From CAZGYE01 sp964530165 (GTDB taxonomy: Bacteria; Planctomycetota; Planctomycetia; Planctomycetales; Planctomycetaceae), in NCBI GenBank assembly GCA_964530165.1, contig CAZGYE010000162.1:1-13010 (forward strand): a DNA stretch of 13,010 bases, in the 5' to 3' direction. The stretch's first letter is position 1; every line of letters begins with the position of its first letter. The translations under genes were made by a program, and so were the position numbers. Of the stretch, positions 6,779 to 12,910 are shown in pieces. The notes under the pieces are model-generated. The model did no database searches, was not told where the DNA came from, and worked only from the letters and a program-made list of their open reading frames with translations.

Positions 6779-7264
6779 TCACGTCCGCGCGGAATAGTGC
6801 TCCGCGTACTCGAGCACCCAGAGGTCGATCAGCTCGCTGAATGAATCGATGTCGATCTCGGAGAGGAATTGGAAGTGTGTCCGGTTCAGCATTTCCTTGT
6901 TACGAATCGTGCCCTTAACGGTCAACTCCACGATGTGCGCCGACGAAAACGGCCGGACCAACATTTCCAGGCGGCTGTAGACGTTCTGCGGAGAACGTCC
7001 CCGTCTGACGTCGACGTCGTCTCGGCTCACCTTCGCGCCCCACCCCTCCTCGCTGACAACCGTCTGGAAACGAAAGCCGGGAAAATGGTCGGCCAACTGG
7101 TTGAGGCACTTCTCGACGTGTTCGGACAGATCCAACCGGCAGCGGGAGTGCAGGTCCCTCAGCTCTTCTTCACTAATGGCCTTCTCGGCCTGTTGACGTC
7201 CTTCGTCATCGCGGGTGCGATGCCCGCGCTGAATGGCTCGTTGCAAGCGTTTTTCAAAATCCAT
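6779..7264 (-). CDS. Conserved-looking hypothetical protein, 161 aa
   Basis: I do not recognise this protein. It is soluble, with no signal peptide or membrane span. Residues about 1-65 are charged and helical (KRLQRAIQRGHRTRDDEGRQ, then KAISEEELRDLHSRCRLDLSEHVEK). The rest alternates strands and helices, with GFRFQTVVSEEGWGAKVSRDD, SRLEMLVRPFSSAHIVELTV and an acidic C-terminal helix (EIDIDSFSELIDLWVLEYAEHY). The pattern of a helical head plus an alpha/beta core, and the well-behaved composition compared with the antisense frame, argue for a real gene. The ATG at 7264 has only a weak GAGAA element upstream; a plausible promoter is at 7313-7340. The gene is divergent from the membrane-protein operon starting at 7495. 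No function is proposed. Confidence 0.75.
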   Translation of the reverse strand: MDFEKRLQRAIQRGHRTRDDEGRQQAEKAISEEELRDLHSRCRLDLSEHVEKCLNQLADHFPGFRFQTVVSEEGWGAKVSRDDVDVRRGRSPQNVYSRLEMLVRPFSSAHIVELTVKGTIRNKEMLNRTHFQFLSEIDIDSFSELIDLWVLEYAEHYSART

Positions 7265-7312
7265 GGAATTCTCAGCGAACCTCGGTAGACTGTTGGTGCG
7301 GTCTCTCTGTGC

Positions 7313-7340
7313 ATTTTAGGAATGACGAATGTCGGGTCAA
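7313..7340 (-). promoter_or_regulatory. Sigma-70-type promoter candidate for the 161-aa gene
   Basis: On the minus strand, TTGACC (7335-7340) and TAAAAT (7313-7318) are separated by 16 bases, each one base from consensus. The leader would be about 40 nt. The spacer contains the 13-bp motif of 7322-7334. Confidence 0.45.
7322..7334 (+). repeat. 13-bp intergenic motif, inverted partner of 6704-6716
   Basis: The plus strand reads ATGACGAATGTCG. With the inverted copy at 6704-6716 it brackets the 161-residue gene. Allowing one mismatch, the match extends to 15 of 16 bases. Confidence 0.45.
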
Positions 7341-7494
7341 TAACAACGCAGACTTCGTTTGCCGATACTCATGGTTCGGATGACCGGGAATTGTTGCGTT
7401 GAGAATCGCGCTCTCGGCGGCTATTTGAAACTTCCATTCCGCGTGGCAGGTATTCCCTGGCGAAACTTCACCCAGACAACAAGAGAGAAACGCC

Positions 7495-8043
7495 ATGACG
7501 ATGTCGACACTGTTCAGTATCATTTCCGTCGTACTCGGTTTGGGCCTGTCGCTGACGGCGATCGCCGTGTTGACGCAAGCTCTATTTCCGGAATGGGTTG
7601 CGCGTTCGGAACGGCGTGTGACTCAGAAGCCCTTTCGAACGTTTCTGCTGGGGTTGTTGCTGGGGGTGATACTGGTCGGGATCAGTTCGGCGTTTCTTGA
7701 AAACGGGAGCGGCCCGATCAAGTTCTTCGGCGCGGTCGTGCTGACGGCAACGTTCGGTCTGGCTTTTGCAGGGACTGCCGGCGTGGTTCACTGGATCGGG
7801 TCGCGTCTGCCCTCGCCGGCAGACGAGGATCGGCCCTGGAAGGCGATCATCCGCGGATGGGTGGTGCTGTTTCTCGCGTCGCTGGCGCCGCTGTTGGGCT
7901 GGTTCTTTCTCCTGCCGGTCGCTCTGCTGTTGGGGCTGGGCGGGGCCGTTTGCGGATTGTTTCGATCCGCTCCGGTACGTGAATCGGTTTCTGAGTCGGT
8001 CGCGGAAACCGGCGTCATGGAGATTCCGGGAGCCGCACGATGA
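7495..8043 (+). CDS. Polytopic membrane protein, first gene of the DUF1800-DUF1501 operon
   Basis: I do not recognise a family. The 182-residue protein has hydrophobic segments at about 5-30, 48-68, 75-101 and 118-156 (the last long enough for two spans), giving four or five membrane helices. Polar loops are RSERRVTQKP and SRLPSPADEDRPWK, and the C-terminal tail of about 25 residues is Ser/Glu-rich. AGAGAG lies upstream of the ATG at 7495. Its stop overlaps the start of the DUF1800 gene in an ATGA arrangement (8040-8043), so translation of the two is probably coupled. That tight coupling is the main clue to function: it may anchor, assemble or help export the exported DUF1800 protein. This is inference. 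Confidence 0.8.
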   Translation: MTMSTLFSIISVVLGLGLSLTAIAVLTQALFPEWVARSERRVTQKPFRTFLLGLLLGVILVGISSAFLENGSGPIKFFGAVVLTATFGLAFAGTAGVVHWIGSRLPSPADEDRPWKAIIRGWVVLFLASLAPLLGWFFLLPVALLLGLGGAVCGLFRSAPVRESVSESVAETGVMEIPGAAR

Positions 8044-9542
8044 AGCTCGACAGACGCGACTTTCTGAAGCTCGGCGCGGCGGCGAGTGCACCCGTCTTCA
8101 TTGCCGGATGCGATGCCTCGCCGGCGTGGAACCTGCTCGCGCGTCAGTTTGAATCGCAGCCGGAGTTCTTCGAAGTTCCGCCCGATCCGGAGATCAACTT
8201 ACCGGTGCATGTCCTGAACCGGTTGGGCTACGGTTCGAGGCCGGGCGACCTCGACCATGTGCGCCAATTGGGCGTCGAAAATTACATCGACGAGCAGTTG
8301 TCGCCCGAGACGATCGACGACACGGCATGCGACCTGCGGGCCCGGCGGTTTGAATCGCTGCACGCCTCGGCAGGCGACATCTTCGAATACCGCAGGCGCG
8401 TCGTCGAAGACGAGCTGTTCCGCCACACGCTGCTGCGTGCAGTGTATTCTCGCCGCCAGTTGTTTGAGAGCATGGTCAATTTTTGGACCGATCACTTCAA
8501 CATCAGCATCGGCAAGGATGATTGTGCATGGCTGAAAACGGTGGACGACCGCGAGGTGATCCGGGTCCATGCACTGGGCAATTTCCGGCACCTGTTGCGG
8601 GCCTCGGCCCTCAGTCCGGCGATGCTGGTCTACCTGGACGGGCGGGATAACAGGAAGACGCGGGGGAAGGAGGGACCCAACGAAAACTATGCTCGCGAGC
8701 TGTTGGAGCTGCACACGCTGGGCGTGCATGGCGGGTACAGCCAGCAGGATGTGATGGAGGTCGCCCGCTGTCTGACCGGCTGGACCATCAACAACAAGTG
8801 GTTCCGTGGTCGCGTGGAATTCCGCAAAGGCCGGCACGACCAGGGGGCCAAACGCGTGCTGGGACGGGAGATTCCGGCGGGGCGCGGCGAAAAAGACCTG
8901 GACCTGCTGCTGGACATCGTGCTCGGGCATCCAGCGACGGCCAAGTTTCTGTCGACCAAGTTGTGTCGGCGTTTCGTCGCCGACCAGCCGCCGGCCGGAC
9001 TCGTCGAGAACGTGGCCAACGCATTTCGTCAATCGGACTATGACATCAAGACGGCTTTGCGGATGCTGCTGACGTCGGACGAATTCCGGAATGCCCGAGG
9101 CACGCGACTCAAGCGTCCCTTCCGTTACGTGGTCTCGGCCCTGCGGGCCCTCGACGCCGACACCGACGGCGGCAGAAGGATCGCCAAGTGGCTGCAGCGT
9201 ATGGGCCACGCGCCGTTCAATTATCCGACGCCCGACGGTTACCCGGACGAACCGACGCCCTGGCTGGGAACGCTGTTGTGGCGGTGGAATTTCGCGCTGG
9301 AGCTGGCCGGCAACCGCATCGGTGGCAGCCAAGTCTCGTTGAAGAAACTGGCAAAGCGGGTCAGCAGGTCGGAGGAAGCGGAAGATGCCGTCGCGCCGCT
9401 TGCCGCCCATCTCTTGGGACGCCGGCCAAACGACGAGGAGCGGGCGGCCGTGCATGAAGTGCTGGAGGCGGTCCCCGGTGAAGCAGCCGGGCCGACGGCG
9501 GTGGCACTCGTTCTGGCTTCTCCGGGTTTTCAGAGGTACTGA
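8040..9542 (+). CDS. DUF1800 family protein with Tat lipoprotein signal
   Basis: The 500-residue protein carries hallmark DUF1800 blocks: RAVYSRRQLFESMVNFWTDH at 133-152, then GPNENYARELLELHTLGVHG at 212-231, followed by EVARCLTGWTI and HDQGAKRVLGREI. The N-terminus MKLDRRDFLKLGAA has a twin-arginine motif, and IAGC at 21-24 fits a lipobox, so it is predicted to be exported folded by Tat and lipid-anchored at Cys24. DUF1800 proteins have no settled biochemical role; they are abundant in planctomycetes and commonly neighbour DUF1501 genes. The start overlaps the upstream membrane gene by 4 bp, and the DUF1501 gene follows within a few bases, so all three form one operon. A 591-residue frame on the opposite strand over this gene is a shadow. 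The family call is firm; function is unknown. Confidence 0.95.
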   Translation: MKLDRRDFLKLGAAASAPVFIAGCDASPAWNLLARQFESQPEFFEVPPDPEINLPVHVLNRLGYGSRPGDLDHVRQLGVENYIDEQLSPETIDDTACDLRARRFESLHASAGDIFEYRRRVVEDELFRHTLLRAVYSRRQLFESMVNFWTDHFNISIGKDDCAWLKTVDDREVIRVHALGNFRHLLRASALSPAMLVYLDGRDNRKTRGKEGPNENYARELLELHTLGVHGGYSQQDVMEVARCLTGWTINNKWFRGRVEFRKGRHDQGAKRVLGREIPAGRGEKDLDLLLDIVLGHPATAKFLSTKLCRRFVADQPPAGLVENVANAFRQSDYDIKTALRMLLTSDEFRNARGTRLKRPFRYVVSALRALDADTDGGRRIAKWLQRMGHAPFNYPTPDGYPDEPTPWLGTLLWRWNFALELAGNRIGGSQVSLKKLAKRVSRSEEAEDAVAPLAAHLLGRRPNDEERAAVHEVLEAVPGEAAGPTAVALVLASPGFQRY

Positions 9543-9545
9543 GTG

Positions 9546-10751
9546 ATGGAAGCTGCACGTGGGGCGTTTGCGGAGCTGGCGATATCGACGGCCCAGCAAG
9601 GACCGAGCGGTGATGTGCTGGTCAGCATCTTTCTGCGAGGCGGAGCGGACGGGTTGAATCTGGCGCCCCCGCACGCGGACGACGACTATTACAAGGCCCG
9701 ACCCAGCCTGGGGATCGCGGCGCCCGATGACCGCTCGGCGGGAGAGGAGCGGGCCATTGATCTGGACGGTTTCTTCGGGCTGCATCCGCGTCTGAAACCG
9801 CTCGATCGGCTGTACCAGGCCGGACAGCTTGCGGTCGTCCACGCGGTCGGCTCGGAAGATCAGACCCGTTCGCATTTCGAAGCGCAGGACCTGATGGAGA
9901 TGGCCTGCCCCGTCGATCAGAAGCTCGGCTCGGGCTGGCTGGCGCGTCACCTGCGAACTTGCCGGGGTCAGCATTCGCCGCTCTCAGCGGTGGCGATCGC
10001 CGAGATGCTCCCCGAGGCGCTTCGGGGAAGTCCCGGTGCTTCCGCGGTGCGCAGCGTCGACGACTTTGCCATTCACCGGGAAGGCAAGCAGCTCGAACCG
10101 TTCACCGCGGCGCTTGGTCGGCTCTATCAGGATGCTGGAGGAGAGCTCGGGCGGGCGGGAGATCAGCTATTGGAAACGCTGGAAACCGTCGAGCGTCTGC
10201 GCAGCGAAGCGACGGCTCGGGAAGGTGCCGGCAACTATCCGCAGGGCCAATTCGGAGACGGTCTACGACAGGTGGCGCGTCTGATTAAGGCGGAAGTCGG
10301 CCTGGAGGTGGCCTGCGTCGACATCGGCGGATGGGACACGCATTTCGTCCAGGGGGCGACCGGCGGGCTGTTCGGAAGCCTGGCCGCCGAGTTGGGAGAG
10401 TCGCTGGCCGCGTTTTGGGACGACGTTCGCCAATTCCAGGACCGCGTGACCGTCGTGACGATGACCGAATTCGGTCGCCGGCTGCACGAGAACGTGAGCC
10501 TCGGAACCGATCACGGCCGGGGCAGCGTGATGTTCGTCCTCGGCGGAGGCATCCACGGAGGTCAGGTGGTCGCCGATTGGCCCGGTCTGGGCGCCGACGA
10601 TCTCGAAGGCCCCGGCGACCTGCGGGTCACCACCGACTACCGCGACATCCTCGGCGAGATCGTCAGTAACCGCCTGCGAAACGATCGCGCCGCCGAAGTC
10701 TTCCCCGGCCACACGCTGCGAGAACACGGCCTCGTCCGCCAATCCGGATAA
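9546..10751 (+). CDS. DUF1501 family protein (alkaline-phosphatase/sulfatase-like fold), no visible signal
   Basis: The protein is 401 residues from the ATG at 9546; a GTG at 9543 is an equally possible start and adds one residue. AGAGG lies about 9 bases upstream, within the end of the DUF1800 gene. Family blocks are VSIFLRGGADGLNLAPP (26-42), AVVHAVGSEDQTRSHFEAQD (96-115), VDIGGWDTHFVQG (258-270), VTMTEFGRRLHE (304-315), GTDHGRGSVMFVLGGGI (320-336) and TDYRDILGEI (363-372). The Asp/His-rich motifs DTH and TDHG correspond to likely metal ligands in this alkaline-phosphatase-like superfamily; the substrate is not known. Many DUF1501 proteins start with a twin-arginine signal, but here only about 20 non-hydrophobic residues precede the core. 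Either the protein stays in the cytoplasm or it leaves with the DUF1800 partner. Family call firm. Confidence 0.93.
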   Translation: MEAARGAFAELAISTAQQGPSGDVLVSIFLRGGADGLNLAPPHADDDYYKARPSLGIAAPDDRSAGEERAIDLDGFFGLHPRLKPLDRLYQAGQLAVVHAVGSEDQTRSHFEAQDLMEMACPVDQKLGSGWLARHLRTCRGQHSPLSAVAIAEMLPEALRGSPGASAVRSVDDFAIHREGKQLEPFTAALGRLYQDAGGELGRAGDQLLETLETVERLRSEATAREGAGNYPQGQFGDGLRQVARLIKAEVGLEVACVDIGGWDTHFVQGATGGLFGSLAAELGESLAAFWDDVRQFQDRVTVVTMTEFGRRLHENVSLGTDHGRGSVMFVLGGGIHGGQVVADWPGLGADDLEGPGDLRVTTDYRDILGEIVSNRLRNDRAAEVFPGHTLREHGLVRQSG

Positions 10752-10770
10752 TCCACCACGCACCCGTCAA

Positions 10771-10819
10771 AGCCCACGGGCCCGCGACCCGTGGGTTCCC
10801 GCCGGGTGCGACCGGCGGG
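10771..10819. terminator. Tandem hairpins after the DUF1501 gene, probable terminator
   Basis: Hairpin 1 pairs 10771-10780 with 10788-10797: ten pairs including one G-T, loop CCCGCGA. Hairpin 2 follows with no gap: CCCGCCGG (10798-10805) with CCGGCGGG (10812-10819), loop GTGCGA. A short CTTT follows. They begin 20 bp after the DUF1501 stop. Both loops end in GCGA, which suggests a repeated intergenic element as well as a terminator. Confidence 0.55.
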
Positions 10820-10870
10820 CTTTGTCGCGTGTGCGGATTGTGATTTCTTGCTCTCGAGGAAAAAAGGGGC

Positions 10871-10899
10871 ATGACTCTGCCGGCGAGACTGCATAGAAT
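10871..10899 (+). promoter_or_regulatory. Promoter candidate for the SH3-TPR gene
   Basis: ATGACT (10871-10876) and TAGAAT (10894-10899) are 17 bases apart. The predicted start near 10906 gives a leader of about 80 nt that contains the second repeat copy (10923-10952). Confidence 0.4.
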
Positions 10900-10922
10900 C
10901 TATTGAGGTGAGCGGCCGGATA

Positions 10923-10952
10923 ATCAGGGGACTGACACTCCCCGCTCGTCTG
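10923..10952 (+). repeat. Dispersed intergenic repeat, copy 2
   Basis: It begins ATCAGGGGACT, shared exactly with 3204-3214, and shares CCCGCTCG further on; 23 of 30 bases match copy 1. It ends 33 bases before the ATG of the TPR gene. Confidence 0.5.
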
Positions 10953-10985
10953 GTTTGTTAGCGGTCGAACTATGGAGACACTCTG

Positions 10986-11996
10986 ATGCAACGACGACAT
11001 CTCGCGTTGATCTGTTTGCTGGCGTCCTGGATTGCCGTTCCGTCGCCACTGCCGGCACAGGACGGTGAATCGTGGGCGGGGAAACGGGTGATGGTGGTTC
11101 GCTGGGCTGCCGAACTCAAGGCGGGCACAGACGTAGTGGCTCGGGCCCGGTTGGGAAACGTGCTGCTGGTCGATCAGGTGAAGGATGAGTGGTTGTGGAT
11201 CAAGGGCCAGCGGGGCTGGATCAAAAAGGGTGACGTCGTGTTGTACGACCGGGCGATCGACCATTTTACGGCCGCGATCAACCGCAATCCGACTTCGCAG
11301 GCCTACCACGAGCGCGGCATCGCTTGGGCCGTGATGAAACAATACGACAAGGCCGCCGCTGATTTCGACACCGCGATCGCCCGCGATCCGAAAAACATCC
11401 CCGCGGTGAATGAGCGTGGCAATGTGCACCGCAAGATGGGACAGCTCGAACGGGCCATCGCCGATTTCAACGAGGTCATCCGGCAAAACGTTCGGCACCC
11501 GGCAGTTTACACCAACCGCGGCATGGTGTGGCGCGCCAAGGGCGACGACGACCGTGCGCTGGCCGATTACAACGAAGCGCTGCGCATCGACCCGAACTTC
11601 GCTCCGGCGTACGAAGCCGCCGGGACTGCCCGCCAAGACAAACGGGACTATGGCAAAGCCGTCGAGAACTTCGCCAAGGCGGTCCAGATTGCTCCCGGCT
11701 TCGACCTGGCCCACAACAATCTCGCGTGGATCCTGGCGACCTGCCCAGACGAACGATTCCGCGACGGAAACAAAGCCGTCACACATGCCACCAAAGCGTG
11801 TGAGTTGACCGACTTCCAGCGCGGGGATTACCTCGACACGCTGGCAGCCTCGCACGCTGAAGCGGGCCAGTTCGACCAGGCCGTCCAGCGCGCAAAAGAA
11901 TCGCTGGAAAAAGCGACGGCCCAGCAAAAGGATGCCATCGCCGCACGGCTAAAACTCTACGAACAGCGAAAGCCGTTCCGGGAACAGGCTCAATGA
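10986..11996 (+). CDS. Secreted SH3-like/TPR-repeat protein
   Basis: The 336-residue protein starts with a Sec signal (MQRRHLALICLLASWIAVPS, then PLPAQ), with cleavage likely near residue 24. Residues 29-84 resemble a bacterial SH3 fold: VMVVRWAAELKAG, then LLVDQVKDEWLWIKG and QRGWIKKGDVV. Tetratricopeptide repeats follow at about 87-238, with units near 105-136, 139-170, 173-204 and 207-238, each ending in the typical A-I/L-x-x-D/N-P pattern. A terminal helical part, LAWILATCPDERFRDGNKAV to about 310, contains another TPR-like pair. TPRs mediate protein-protein contacts and SH3-like heads often bind peptide or wall material, so an extracytoplasmic scaffold role is inferred. GGAGA lies upstream of the ATG. 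The stop overlaps by 7 bp the stop of the minus-strand His-rich gene, so the two could interfere by antisense transcription. Domain calls are firm; partner unknown. Confidence 0.92.
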   Translation: MQRRHLALICLLASWIAVPSPLPAQDGESWAGKRVMVVRWAAELKAGTDVVARARLGNVLLVDQVKDEWLWIKGQRGWIKKGDVVLYDRAIDHFTAAINRNPTSQAYHERGIAWAVMKQYDKAAADFDTAIARDPKNIPAVNERGNVHRKMGQLERAIADFNEVIRQNVRHPAVYTNRGMVWRAKGDDDRALADYNEALRIDPNFAPAYEAAGTARQDKRDYGKAVENFAKAVQIAPGFDLAHNNLAWILATCPDERFRDGNKAVTHATKACELTDFQRGDYLDTLAASHAEAGQFDQAVQRAKESLEKATAQQKDAIAARLKLYEQRKPFREQAQ

Positions 11997-12628
11997 TGGC
12001 CGCCGTGGCCGCCACCGTGGCCGCCACCGAAATGACCGCCGCCGCCGTGACCGCCACCGAAATGACCGCCACCGAAATGACCACCACCGAAATGACCACC
12101 ACCGAAATGGCCGCCGCCCGAATGTCCGCCACCAAAATGACCGCCACCCGAATGACCGCCACCAAAATGACCGCCACCCGAATGACCGCCACTGAAATGG
12201 CCGCCGCCTGAATGACCGCCACCGAAATGACCGCCACCGAAATGACCGCCACCGAAATGACCGCCGTCGTGATGACCATCGTCGTGATCACCATCGTCGT
12301 GATGACCATCGTCGTGATGACCATCGTCGTGATGACCGTAGTAATGGCCACCATAACCCAAGCCATAGCCCAAGCCGTAGTACCCCAAACCGAAGTAACC
12401 TCCGTAGTACGGTGAGCTGCCGTAATAATAGTACGGTGAGCTGTCGTAATCGTCGTCATCGTCGTACCGGGGGTACCTGTAATAGCTCGAACCGTACGAG
12501 TACGTCGGCGACGAGTAACCGCCGAGAGAACACCCGTCATTGCAGCAATGCCCGGCTTTGGCCGTTTCGGTTGAACCGAACACAGTCAATCCTGCTACCA
12601 GAGCAGCAGTCCAGATCATCTTGTTCAT
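11990..12628 (-). CDS. Secreted Gly/His-rich pentapeptide-repeat protein
   Basis: The 212-residue protein has a Sec signal (MNKMIWTAALVAGLTVFG, then STETAKA), with cleavage predicted after Ala25. Three Cys follow at once (GHCCNDGC). Residues 38-97 are rich in Tyr, Gly and Ser with a run of five Asp. Residues 98-207 are 22 perfect-length pentads: five Asp/His-rich (GHHDD type), then seventeen mainly GHFGG or GHSGG, ending GGHGGHH. A regular His every five residues suggests divalent metal binding or a structural, surface or wall role; neither is proven. Low complexity could make it look spurious, but the signal peptide, a strong AGGAGGG Shine-Dalgarno 6 bases before the ATG, and an extended -10 promoter all support a real gene. 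A GTG at 12631 is in frame but sits too close to the Shine-Dalgarno. The 15-bp DNA repeats make length variation likely. Confidence 0.87.
   Translation of the reverse strand: MNKMIWTAALVAGLTVFGSTETAKAGHCCNDGCSLGGYSSPTYSYGSSYYRYPRYDDDDDYDSSPYYYYGSSPYYGGYFGLGYYGLGYGLGYGGHYYGHHDDGHHDDGHHDDGDHDDGHHDGGHFGGGHFGGGHFGGGHSGGGHFSGGHSGGGHFGGGHSGGGHFGGGHSGGGHFGGGHFGGGHFGGGHFGGGHGGGGHFGGGHGGGHGGHH
12008..12337 (-). repeat. 22 x 15-bp coding tandem repeat
   Basis: Twenty-two consecutive 15-base units encode pentads of the Gly-His-x-x-Gly type. The plus strand shows AATGACCGCCACCGA-type units, with CATCGTCGTGATGAC-type units towards the 5' end of the gene (12270-12337). Near-identical units favour slippage or recombination. 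Confidence 0.9.
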
Positions 12629-12641
12629 CACTTGCCCTCCT

Positions 12642-12659
12642 GTTCGAACCCGTTCGAAC
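12642..12659 (-). promoter_or_regulatory. Tandem 8-bp palindromes directly upstream of the Shine-Dalgarno
   Basis: GTTCGAAC occurs at 12642-12649 and 12652-12659, separated by two bases, so the centres are 10 bp apart. Each is itself a palindrome and the pair forms an 18-base near-palindrome. The AGGAGGG of the His-rich gene (12635-12641) abuts it. It may be a leader hairpin or a repressor site. Confidence 0.5.
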
Positions 12660-12731
12660 TCACCTCACGCCCGCTTTGCCTGCGCACGCCGTTTACGGCG
12701 ACGCTCCACATCTTCACTGTTTGTCGCAATT

Positions 12732-12740
12732 ATTATACCA
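12732..12740 (-). promoter_or_regulatory. Extended -10 promoter of the His-rich gene
   Basis: The minus strand reads TGGTATAAT, a perfect extended -10 (TGn plus TATAAT). No good -35 is seen at 17 bases, which the extended -10 can offset. The predicted start near 12725 gives a leader of about 97 nt carrying a small hairpin (12687-12700) and the tandem palindromes. Confidence 0.6.
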
Positions 12741-12871
12741 CGTTTTCTGTCCTCGTTCGGCCCTGAGTCAATTATTCGGTTTTCTGCCCGGATCGAAAAG
12801 GGGGAAATTGCTTATCCGATTTCTAGCGGCGATGCTCTGCTGTACAAAAAACCGTCTCGAAACCGCGAATC

Positions 12872-12910
12872 GTGTCGTCAATCCGACACCCGCGCCCCGC
12901 CAGCGGGGCG
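12872..12910. terminator. Two adjacent hairpins, probable terminator of an off-window minus-strand gene
   Basis: GTGTCG (12872-12877) pairs with CGACAC (12884-12889). CGCCCCGC (12893-12900) pairs with GCGGGGCG (12903-12910). On the minus strand a T6 run follows about 20 bases later (12846-12851). The layout is like the tandem hairpins at 10771-10819. Confidence 0.4.

Noticed and set aside
8199..9974. 591-residue open frame on the minus strand across the DUF1800 and DUF1501 genes
   Set aside because: It lies opposite two genes with clear family motifs, and its product is a low-information, Arg/Gln/Pro-rich sequence with no domain. Long antisense frames are expected at this GC content.
10744..10925. 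10-bp direct repeat CCGGATAATC at 10744-10753 and 10916-10925
   Set aside because: It is short, one copy overlaps the DUF1501 stop codon, and nothing like an insertion lies between, so chance is likely.
10767..11927. 386-residue open frame on the minus strand over the TPR gene
   Set aside because: The plus strand has a signal peptide, an SH3-like region and regular TPRs; the minus frame has no supporting features and runs through the intergenic hairpins.
12008..12337. CRISPR-like look of regularly spaced short repeats
   Set aside because: The units are 15 bp, directly adjacent without unique spacers, in frame with a protein, and no cas gene is present.
11993..12415. Plus-strand frames made of Met-Thr-Ala-Thr-Glu repeats
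   Set aside because: They are the complement of the 15-bp repeats of the His-rich gene, which has the signal peptide, Shine-Dalgarno and promoter.
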